A stretch of 64,000 nucleotides of DNA from Lutjanus erythropterus (Eukaryota > Chordata > Actinopteri > Lutjaniformes > Lutjanidae): the NCBI GenBank assembly GCA_020091685.1, contig CM034599.1:41837279-41901278 (forward strand), in the 5' to 3' direction. The notes below the pieces were generated by a model, which was given only the letters and a program-made list of their open reading frames with translations, did not search any database and was not told the DNA's origin. This document shows, piece after piece, positions 49,001 through 61,000 of this stretch (within the stretch, counting starts at the first letter, position 1; every line of letters starts with the position of its first letter). A program made the position numbers and the translations under genes.

Positions 49001-52000
49001 CATACATCTGAAAACCTGATTCAAGCTAAAAAGAAGTGAACCAAGAACAGAACCCTGAGGTACTCCTGTTTTAGTCTTTAAAAAAGAAGACTTCTTATTA
49101 TTAACAGTAACACACTGCTCTTGATCAGACAGATAAGATTTAAACCAATGTAATGTTTTGTTGGCAAAATTAAATTTGGAGAGTTTATGAATGAGAATAT
49201 CATCATTTTAAGTATCAAAAGCTGTTTTTAGGTCCAGAAATACTGCCCCAACTACCACACCTTTATCAAATGATAATTTGAGCTGTTCGATAAGAAAGCA
49301 GTTAGCAGTCTGTGTAGAATAATTTGGACGGAAGCCAAACTGTAGGGGATATAGATGATTATTTGATTCTACATAACTGAGCAACTGATGAGCAATGACT
49401 TTTTCCAGGACCTTTGAAAAGATAGTTAGCTATAGTTACATGCCTGATCAACTGTTCCTGATTTGAAAATGGGTATGACTTTGGCTAGTTTCCATTTACT
49501 GGGAAAAATCCCAGTAGTAATGGGAAGGTTGATTAGATAAGTGAGAGGTGTTACCAAAGTGTTCTTGTGTTTTTTTAGAAAGGCAGTATCAAGGTGAAAG
49601 AGATCTTTTCAGTGACTATTCGCGAGTTTATCTATTATTGCTAGGACTTCAGTCTGATGTATTTGTTGTAATGTAAAGCTGTTGGCAAATATATTTTCTG
49701 GGACAGATAGCTTCACACTGGGATCTTTAAAGGTGGTGGCAAGCTCCTCGAGAGAGGAAACAAAAAAATTGTTCAATGCATGAGTAATTTATTTTTTGTC
49801 AGAAACCAGCTGGTTCCCAATTTTGAGTTCACATATTGTTGTTGATTTACCCAATGGCTTTATTAAACTATTTATTTGTTTCCATATTGCAGAACAATTC
49901 CCTCTGGCCTCTGTGATTGCTGAGATGTAATATTCAGCTTTTGCATTTCTTAATTCTTTAAAAACACGATTTCTTAGACCTTTATATGTAACCATATCAT
50001 TATTTAAGCAGCTTTTCATTGCAGTTTGTAGAGCCAGATCTCGTTGTTTCATTCGTTTTTTCCAACGGACTCATTTACCCATAGTAAAGAGGATTTTCTG
50101 ATTGATTTCTTGGGCTTTTTTAGAAACTTGCCAACAATCCCTTCAACTGTATTCATTAGTTCATCGCAACAACTATGTACATCACCCTTATCCATAACTC
50201 TGTCCCACTGCATTTTGTTCAGTTCACCCTCCAAGGCTGGGAGATCACTTTTTAGAATAGTTACTGTATTGGTTTTAGATTGACTTAGAGTTGGAAAGCG
50301 CTTTTTAGTCAACTTCCGTGATGTTAAAACCATGTTGTGATCAGACAAGCCAGTCAGGAAGTTATATGATTAGTTATCCGTTCCTCCCTGTTTGAAAAAA
50401 TTAAATCAATTTGTGACCTGCTATAAGTTTTCTTCTCTTGCTTTTGTCTGACCAATCAATGTTAAAATCACCAAAAATTTAAACTTCAGACTTATGAGCA
50501 ATTGTTTTTAGTAATTTCTCTAAATTATCATAAAATGAACTGTCACAAGCAGGATTATATAAAACCATGATCTTAAAGTGCATTCAAGGTGATAAACAAA
50601 CATTAAGACAGAGATATTCAATTTGAACATCATAATCCAACACCATTTCTGTGCATTTCAATGAGTTTCGAATGTAAATTACCACTCCCCCTCCTTTACC
50701 AGTTTTTCTGTCTTTCCTAAAGCATTTGTACTCAAGGACATCAATTTAACTGGTTTGAATCCTACTGTGGAGCCAGGTTTCACTGAGGCACAAAAAGTGT
50801 AGATTTGAATCTGTTAACAGTGTTTTAATTTCATCATGTTTAGGAAGTAAGTTGCGAACATTAAGATGCCCACCAAATATGCCCTTTGGTTTAGTATCTC
50901 TGTCCCATATATTATTTTTGTATGATTTACAGTTGGAAAAATTTGGTGAGGTTTGTGTTTACTTACTAATATTCTGGAGCTGTTTGTTTGAGAGAACTGT
51001 CCGGCATGTTTGGTAAGAGAAGGGACATTTAATGGTCCAAGTCCGGCATAAGGTGTGTCTGTGGGTGTGGTGGAACCATTGTGACAGGGACTAGGACCAG
51101 GGGAGCATCAATTAGTAATGGACTGGTCAGCACTGGCATGATGAATGGTCATGCTACAGTGATGAGATGCACAGATAGATTTGGGAGCACGTGGATGGGA
51201 GACGCCATATGCCAGGTTGGCAGAGAGCATCCGTGCACCAGCTCTGTTCAGATGGAGACCATCTACACCAAAGACACGACCCGATGCCAGAAGAGGTTGA
51301 AGTTATCAATAAAGTTTAGTCCGTTGGTGTCGCATGCAGATGAGAGCCAGGTGTTGAAGCTGAGCAGTCTACTGAAACGACCCACTCCACGACCGAGGGT
51401 GGGTGTTGGGCCGGAGATATGCACTCTCTTGTGGGACTGTTTGAGGACGCTGAAGAGGCTAATAAAGTCTCGTTTCAGCAGTTCAGACTGCTGTTTTTGA
51501 ATGTTGTTTGTACCGACATGTATGACAACCCTGTCAACCTCAAGGTAGGATTTTATTATGTCTGGGACTATATCAGTGATGGTTTGTAAGTAGCACCTGG
51601 GAAAAAGACAGTATGAGCTCTGTGCACTCTCACATTCCGGATTATCAAGTCGCCAATAATGAGCATTGATGGAGGAGCTCGTCCCGGCCAGTGTGGGCTG
51701 CGGGAGCTGTCAGAGGCCCCGCGGGTCACCGGCTCAGTACTGCGGTGGTGAGATGGAACCTGATGCCGAGTGTTCCGTCGCTGGACATCAGCTGATCCCA
51801 GGGCAGTAGGCGATTGAGAGTGATTAGGCTGTAGGTCCTTGTGAACGGGGAGAGAGGCTTCATCCGGCTCGTCCAGACCAGGTGATGCTCGTCTGTGTGG
51901 CAGGCGCGCAGTGAAGTTTACAGGTGACCAAAATTGTGGGTTTGTTCTGGAAGATGGAGGCTCCATGTCCCCAGCCAGTGGAGGGCATTCCTGTAAATCG

Positions 52001-55000
52001 AGGATGTCATATCGATTTACTGCCTGGATGTCCTGGGTTACAGAAGCATGGACAGGTGGGCAGGAGAATCTCCCCCCTTTTTTTCTGGTCGCCAACAACA
52101 ACCCAGGGCTGCGGATATGGCTCTGGTTGTATTGGAGTAGAGCTGACCGGGGCTTTGGGTTTAGCCCCGAGCCGGAGCCAGGCGTCCTGGGAGACGGTGA
52201 CAGAGGCAGAGAGGGAAGCAGCGGATGGAGCCATAGCAGCGGGTGGAGTTGACGTTGCAGCCGGAGGTGTAGCAGTGCGAGGTAGATAGGGAACTGTGGC
52301 AGCCAGATCTTCAGAAGTGGTGATGGGGGCTTGTGCAGAACCAAAGATGATAGTGTCCAGTTGCCTTTCCGCTTCTTGGATTTTGTACAGTGTGGAGATT
52401 CTTTGCTCCAATTCAGCGATCTTCTGGCTGAGGCTGACGCAGCTCTCACAGGTCAGTGGTGAGGTGAGTGGAGTCATGGCTCCTTGAACCAGTGATCAGC
52501 TTGTTTCTTTGGTAACTTCAGATCCAAACATATCAAACAAAGATACTGCTAAAACGACCAGGGTCTAAAACGTGTATTGTTAAAAAGTAGCTTAAGAACC
52601 AGATAAAAGTTTGTTTTATGGGAGCTTGTCTGACTGACAATCAAAGACGCCAACACATGCGCAGAGAGGCTGCTGATGTAGACAGACAGCTCAGGTCACG
52701 GATTACAAAATTGATTAGTCTATCCTATTTATCACAGAAAATATCCAATCAGTAGCATTGATTTTATTTTGATTTGACCAAAATGCTTGAATATCAGCGT
52801 ATCATCATATCATAATGCATATCTTCATTATGGGTCGCATGAGACTGACAGGATCATGTTTAAATCTGCTATATCAAGTTTAATTCCTTAACACGCAGCT
52901 GTTACACTAGAAATAAACTTAAAGCATCAAGAGCTCATTAACCTGATTAGTAACTTTCTGACAGCATTACTCTCATGTCTTATTTGCAACAACAGTGTTG
53001 CTTTTTGCAGAAATCTATTTTTGATATTCTTCATAGCTCTCCATTATAATGACGCATTAATCTTGACTGAAGTGGGTGGCTCGTGATCACTCCATTTTGT
53101 TTGGAAGAAGAGTTAAATGGTGCAGCAAATGCCCCTTTATATGTGACCATACACAGAGCCCGAAGCAGAAAGCCTGGGTTAACAAAGAAAATTGATAAAC
53201 ACCTTTGAGGTGCCCATAATCTCTGATCTGGGTTTCAGGTTTTGTAAAGCCAGCCTAGCTATGTTGAGCGTTCTTCATAATACAGCCCTCTGGTACATCA
53301 GCAAGGTGTAGTGACAGAAAATGACAGTGTGGTTTATAACACAATGGAAATTGTGCTTCTTGTGGTCCTCATAATCCAAATGTTTAAGAATTGACCGAAT
53401 CTGCATGAACTTCCTGATTAGACAGTTTACTGAAATCAAGACCTAAAGGATAAGACTGATGTCAATCTAATTTTTTTTCTAATTCTCAATAAATCCCATG
53501 AAAAGATCAAAACCATCAATGTGTTTGTCTCTCAATACTCTCTGTCTACCCTACCCTGTATGTAGTACTCAAACTCTAATCCACTGGTTCCTACTGAAGA
53601 CAAAAATGATTAGGAAATTACTGAACTTTTCCCTAAACTTAATGTTACCCATTTGTTAGGAACTATTTTCAGCAGCCAATTAATCCACATTTGGTGCTCA
53701 AGTGAGTATTTGTGTTAGCAGGACATCACAGTCCCACAGTGTGGCTCATTGATATGTTTTTCATTTCTGCAGCACAGAGCCTTTGGATACACACACAAAG
53801 AATGTGTCTCTCCATTATAGGACAGTTACGAGGAAAAGAACAGAGTAAAGGCTTGTATGGAAGCTGGGGGATAAGACTCACGTTTGCAGTGCAGGATCTT
53901 CCCCAGTGCTCTGAACAGGAACAGAGAAGCATCTTTCCCTCCAATAGCCTGCTCCTCTTCCAGCTCTTTCGTCTGTTTGGATGTCTTCTTCCTCTGGTTT
54001 ATTCTGGAAACAGCTTTGCCCCCTGAAGTCACAGGTCTGTCCTTCTTTATCCTCCACAGCCCCTTTTCCAGAGTTGCCCATGATGTGTCTAGAGGGTCAG
54101 TGAATCATTAAAAAGCAAAAGAAATTTACAGCAAATTACACTGCATGCACTGTATGTACTCTCTAGACCACCGGTTCCAAACCTGGGTGTGCCAACCCCT
54201 ACTAGGGGTTGTCAAAGCTTTGCTCTTTATATATAGTGGGCCAATATGTCAGCATTTCACTCATTTAATGGATATTTCATAGTATATTCAATGTATAGCA
54301 ATAACAATACAGAGTGACAATAATTCCAGACAGTGATGGGAGGAAAACAAGCGATTTGGATGAATTTTAAGCAGATAATTCCCAATAAATGTTGATCAGA
54401 GATGAATTTTCCTGACATTTTTTGTATTTGTTTTATTTTTTGTTTTTTTTATTTTCAACAATCGTAATAGGCTTCAATTTTGACAAATTCAACATTTTCT
54501 TCTCCTTTGGTTGTTTTAAATGTGTACTTCTCTGTGGATATAGCTTGAATATAGAATATAGCTTGTGGTCAATTTGTCACCGTGCTCTTTTCCTGTGAGA
54601 TTTGTTTTAGTTTATATCTTAAATAAAAATATAAACTCTAAAGAAATAGTAATTTCATTTAGTGTTCTCTACAGAAATATATCACTTAGTCAGGAGTCAG
54701 TTTACTGAATTGTAGAAAAGTGGTCCTGTAAAGACATAGGATAAGAGCCAATGTTCTAGACCGCTCAGACAGTCTGGTGTGGTTTGTGGATTTATTCCTG
54801 ACCTGAGAGAGAGGAGAACTGGAGGCTGTTGATGGCACTGCGAATATCTCCAGAGCTTCCTGAACACAGCATCTCCAACACCGCCTGATCTGAGACACAC
54901 ATCCTCCCAGAGCTCTGCTTAGAATTATGGAAAAATGTATCATTAAACACAAAAAAACACAGACTACATTGTGTCAGATGAACTACAAGTATCTCTTTCA

Positions 55001-58000
55001 CCTTTCCTGCCTCCAGTGTTGATATTCGAGTCAGGACCTTCATCATTGTGGTGGGAGCCACTGGATTAAAACTGGAAACAGAAAACATACAAAAAAGCGT
55101 TCATAAGAATCCAGTACCGCCTCGCAAATGGAATGGACTTAATTCAGTACCCTGTAGTATTCAGTATTCTGTTAATCTGCATTTGATTACCAAAAAATCT
55201 CAAATAATTTCTTTAAAACATGTCCAGGACTCTAATCACATCAACATGAACAATTAAAGGCCAAAACAGTAGGAGTAGTAGTATTAAGACATATATGGTC
55301 AAGTCAGTAATCTACATTTCCAAAGCACAAAGACTATCAACCATGTCATACTCATCACTCTGCTGCTGAGTGTCTCTTTGTTGAATGTATTCAGGTGCTG
55401 GCTACATACAGATTACAGATTACTGCAAACTCATTCCACATTTTGTTAGGAAATATGGCCATGAATTAGAAGAACAATCATCCCTCATCAGTACACAGTC
55501 TAGGGGTCTGTGGGGTCTAACATCCCTGTCACAGTCAGTACTGTGCATCGCTTTCAACCTGATGCTGCTGATGTCCAGTTCCTCCTGGATCTCTCTGGGG
55601 AAAAGAAGGCGCACGCTGCTGTCTCCACTCAGACTGTCTGACACTATGAACACCAGAGGACATCGACTGGTCTTCACAAAGCGCCTGGAAGACACACAGC
55701 AAGACACAGTCTCTCACAGAGCAGGGGAATACACAGGTGGATGGACATAGAATGAATAGTGAATAGAATGAACACAACCTGACACAACAGGGACACAACA
55801 GGACCACTCTGTCCTGTGGAAACGCTTACACCAGAACTACAATTTGGCAGCTCCTGATGTTGGGGACCAAGCATGGTTTAATAGCAAAGTGTAAGACTCC
55901 AAGACCTCCTATTAATCTCTATTATTGGAGAGACTGAAAGCTGCACAATTAAATCAGTAGCACTGGTACTGCTATTGGTCACAATGCTTCTGTCTTTACT
56001 TTTACAAAGTGACTTCAAAGCTGTTTGTCATCATAGTTACTTCTCCTGGTTTACATTGTGGACGTGTGAAAGGAAATCTGATCTCACCTCAGGATATCGT
56101 GCAGACTGCCGGGCTGCCTGTAGAACTGGTTTGGAAAATCCTGAAGGGGGACATATGATGATCAAGTGTTAACTCAGCTCTGTATCCAAATTAATCAAAA
56201 CAAAGCCGCTTTATCATCCTATTAAAGAATCAGTTAGACAATTTTAGAAAAGAAGTTAACACACAACTTCTAATTGAGAAAATAGCACATAGATGCACTG
56301 AAAGCCTGAGCTCAGCATCTCAACAGAAATGTTTTCACAGAAGAACAGTAATGAGTCTTTGAGTTCAAGCCAACTTCCAATTTCTTTTTGTGAAATTTCT
56401 TGGCATCTGCCAGCAGTGTCAAGATTTACTTTTTTTTTGACCTGATCCACTATTCAGCCACCACTTCATCTACTACAGAAGGTGAGCTGTCGATCCTTTG
56501 TGGATAAACAAGATACCACTGTTTTGATTTAGGCTCTATCCTGGTTTCTTACAGGGTAACTTTGTTTTTTAACCTAGATCCTATTTCTTCATGTTTTGTG
56601 TCGAAGTGTCTGATGGGAACAACAATTTCTAAAAATTGGTCCACTATAGCCATCAGCCTGCAAAACAGGCTGCAGTGCAACTGCGCACTGTCAAAGTATG
56701 TCCACTTAAAGTGTTCATTTTGTCATTGAAAGGCTCAGATTGTTATTCATTATGGAAATGATCCCTGCCCAGACAGACTATTTTGTTTAAGCATGAGATA
56801 TGTTTGGTTTAACCAGGAAGATATGACCTATCACTTTGTTCAAATCCACTGGATTCCATGTATACAGGAAAAGTACTTTTCATTCACACTGAACAGAAAC
56901 AAAATAAAGTCACCAATCACCAACTCTGGTTTGGCTGCAATAACCCCCTTTTCCAACATGTTAGATGTGAAAATATTGGGAGAAGAGTGAAAGGGAAGTC
57001 AGACATCAGAGAAGCAGTGGGGAGAAATGGCGTGTACAGCCAGAGTATTTTCACATATCATCATCATCATATGATACTCACATAAGTGAGGCTTTATTTT
57101 GACTAAACCAGAGTTGGTGATTTTTTTGATCAGTGGAAAGACAAACCAAAATGGTTTGGAGGAGTTGTATTTTGTTTCTGTCAAGTTTAAAAGAAGTGTG
57201 TTTTTATGATGTTAAAATTACTGTTTCTGTAAAGATCTGGCAACTGCAATAAAATGTCTGTTTCTGGTTAAACACAAAAATCTTACTCCTTAAAAAAAGG
57301 TCCAGCTCTGTAGGAATCCTTTCCATAATGTGTCAGACACTTAATTCTAAGTCTGAGAGATCACACAGTAGTTCAGTTTTGCCTCCGCCAGCTGCAGCAG
57401 TCTCACTCAATATTCAGCCAATGTCAAAAAACAGAACATAGGGTCAAGGTTGTTACCCATTAAAGCTACAGGAAACTTAGGCTGTGCAAAGGCATATAGT
57501 TGTATTTAGTTATGCCACAGGTTATGCGTTATGCATGAATCATTAAATCACAAGCAGAAAGATGAGGTCTCCTCATGAGCCGGGCATCAAACAGCAGGAA
57601 AACACACATCTGCAAATTTCTGCATCCAACTGGTCATTTTGAATATTTTACATTAGAAGCATTCTACAACCCAGATTTGCATGCTGTGTAAAATGTAAAC
57701 AAAAACAGAGTCAAATGATTTGCAAATACTTTGTGACTTGTATGTAATTGAACACTGTACAATGACAAGATATTGTTTTTTTATTGTTTATTGTATTTGA
57801 TGCCCACAATACATTTTGGGACAAAAGCAACAAAAGTGTGTGAAAGTTGTGGAAAGCTCACAAAAACCTGTTTCGAAAACAGTTGAATTGGTAACAGGTG
57901 ACAGTGTCATGGTTGGGTATGAAAGGGTCACTCATTCTCAAGCCAGTGGGGTGAGGTTCACCACTTTGTGAAAAACTATGTTGGCAAATGCAGTTTAAGA

Positions 58001-61000
58001 ACCATGTTTCTCAACAAAAAACTCCAGGAATTTATACATTTCACTATCTACAATCCATAATATCAATAAAAGATTCAGAGAATCCAGAGAAACTTTTGCA
58101 CATAAGGGGCAAGACTGAAAACCAAAAATGAATGTCTCTGACCTTTGATCCCTCAGGCAACTCTGCATTACAAATTGCATTAAAAACCCACATAATTAAT
58201 CTGTATAAAGGATACTACATGGGCTCAGGAACACTTTGGAAAATCGTTATCAGTAAACACAGTTTGTCTCTGCATCTACAAATGCAAGTTAAGACTATCA
58301 TGCAAAGAAAAGACATATATCAACAACATCCAGAAACACTGCAGACTTCTCTGGACCCGAGCTCATCTGAGATAGACCAACGCAAAGTGGAAAAGTGTGC
58401 TGTGGTCTGATGAGTCCACATTTCAGACATTTCATTGTTTTTGGAAATCATGGACATTGTGACCTCCAGGCTAAAGAGGAAAAGGACCATCCAGATTGTT
58501 ACCAGCCAGTCTTGTGTTTCTTGTGCTGAAAGGCACATTCAGGTTTTGGAGCAACATACAGTATGTCACAAAAGTAAGTACACCCCTCACGTTTCTGCAA
58601 CCATTTTATTATAACTTCTCAAGGGACAATACTATAGAAATGAAACTTGGATATAACTTAGAGTAGTCAGTGTACAGCTTGTATAGCAGTATAGATTTAC
58701 TGTATATAATTCAACACACAGCCATTATTGTTTAAATAGCTGGCAACACAAGTAAGTACACCTCACAGTGAACATGTCCAAATTGTGCCCAAAGTGTCAA
58801 TACTTTGTGTGAGCACCATTGTTATCTCACACTGCCTAACCCTCTTGGGCATGGAACTCACCAGAGCTGCACAGGTTGTTACTGGAATCCTCTTCCACTC
58901 CTCCATGATGACATCACGGGGCTGGTGGATGTTAGAGACCTTGCGCTCCTCCACCTTCCGTTTGAAGATGCCAAACAGGTGCTCAATTGGGTTCAGGTCT
59001 GGAGACATGCTTGGCCAGTCCATCACCTTCACCTTCAGCTTCCTCAGCAAGGCAGTTGTCATCTTGGAGGTGTGTTTGGGGACGTTATCATGTTGGAAAA
59101 CTGCCCTGCAGCCCAGTTTCCAAAGGTAAGGGATCATGCTCTGCTCCAGAATGTCATAGTACATGTTGGAATTCATGTTTCCCTCAATGAACCGCAGCTC
59201 CTCCTCCGCAGCCAAAGTTTATCTTAGTCTCATCAGACCACAGGACATGGTTCCAGTAATTCATGCTCTTGGACTGCTTGTCTTCAGCAAACTGTTAGCG
59301 GGCTTTCTTGTGAGACAGCTTTAGAAGAGACTGCTGCATTACTGTTTTCACCGCGACCTGGCTGAATCAGAACATCACAGACGCTGGAGTACAGCTGGAG
59401 GGGCTAATGCTACACTGAGCAGACAAATCAGCTGAGCTAACCAGCAAGTGGAGAGAAGGCGGCCTGGCTGTTTAAATCAACAGGTTGTGGTGTCAGGATT
59501 CCATCTCCGTTTCCACTCGCTGCTCACAACATACAGAGCTACTGACTGTGAAGTGTCGACCCATCTACCTGCCGCGGGAGCTGTCGGCTGTCTTCATAAC
59601 AGCCGTCTACGTACCACCAAGTGCTAATGTGGAGGAGGCTATGTCGGTCTCACATCTGTTCTGCCTAAATTCTACCAACGTGTAAATGTTGCGACCAGAG
59701 GAAACAACACTCTGGACTTGGCTTATACAAACATTAAAAACTCTTACAAAGCAGAGCCTCTCCCCCATATTGGTAACTCAGACCACATAACTGTCAGACT
59801 CATACCAGCATACAGGCCCAGAGTGAAGCGGGACAAGCCAGTGGTTAGGGAGGTCAGAATGTGGCCACAGGAAGCAACAGCAGCACTACAGGACTGTTTT
59901 GACACCACACACTGGGACATCTTCAGAGAGGCAGCAGCACATGATGGGAAGACAGATTTACAGGAATACACAGATTCTGTCATCAGCTACATCAATAAGT
60001 GTACTGAGGATGTAATAGAGGTCAGAACCATCAAGAGATGTACTAATCAGAAGCCATGGCTGACAGGGGAAGTGCGCTCATTGCTCAAAGCACGAGATGA
60101 GGCATATGCACTCGCAAGAAGTAATCTGGCCCGGGGAATTAAAGGGGCAAAACGGCAGTATGCACAAACACTGAACAGCCAATTCACTGAAGCTAAGGAC
60201 TCATGTCGCTTGAGGCAGGGATTTTATTCCATCACCAACTATAAACCCCCTCCCCTGCGGATGTGTCATTCTGACCCGTTGTTTCCAGATGAACTTAACA
60301 CCTTCTATGCACATTTTGAGGCCAAAAATACAGCGCATGCACAGACACCACTGCCAGCACTGAACAACCAAACACTACGGCTCACCACAGCTGGAGTAAA
60401 GAAGGCCCTGGCTAGCGTCAACCTACGCAAGGCTGCAGGGCCAGACAACATCCCTGGACACGTTCTGAAAAACTGTGCTGAGCAGCTGAAGGATGTTTTC
60501 ACAGACATCTTTAACATCTCGCTCCGACAGGCTGTGGTGTCCACCTGCCTCAAAAGTGCCACCATCATTCCTGTCCCGAAAAAAACAAATCCCGCCAGCC
60601 TCTCTGATTTCCGCCCTGTAGCCCTCACACCTGTACTGATGAAATGTTTTGAACGCCTGGTCATGCAGCACATTAAAAACTGCCTCCCTGCTGACCTGGA
60701 CCCGCTACAATTCGCTTAAAGAAGAAATAGATCCACAGAAGATGCAATTTCCACCATGCTCCACCTCACGCTGTCTCATCTTGAGAAGAAGAACACCTAC
60801 GCCAGGCTCCTGTTCTTAGACTTCAGCAGTGCACCATCATCCCACAGCAGCTGGTGGAAAAGCTGCAACTGCTAAAAGTGGACAATGGCATCTGCAACTG
60901 GGTTTACAACTTTTTGACTCAGCGACAGCAGACAGTCAGGGTGGGCAGCCGCACATCAAAGACCATCACAGTGAGTACAGGCTCCCCGCAGGGCTGCGTC

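Noticed and set aside
51911-52289. Plus-strand frames of 113-121 codons over the LINE ORF1
   Set aside because: Antisense shadows of the GC-richer ORF1; no independent motif.
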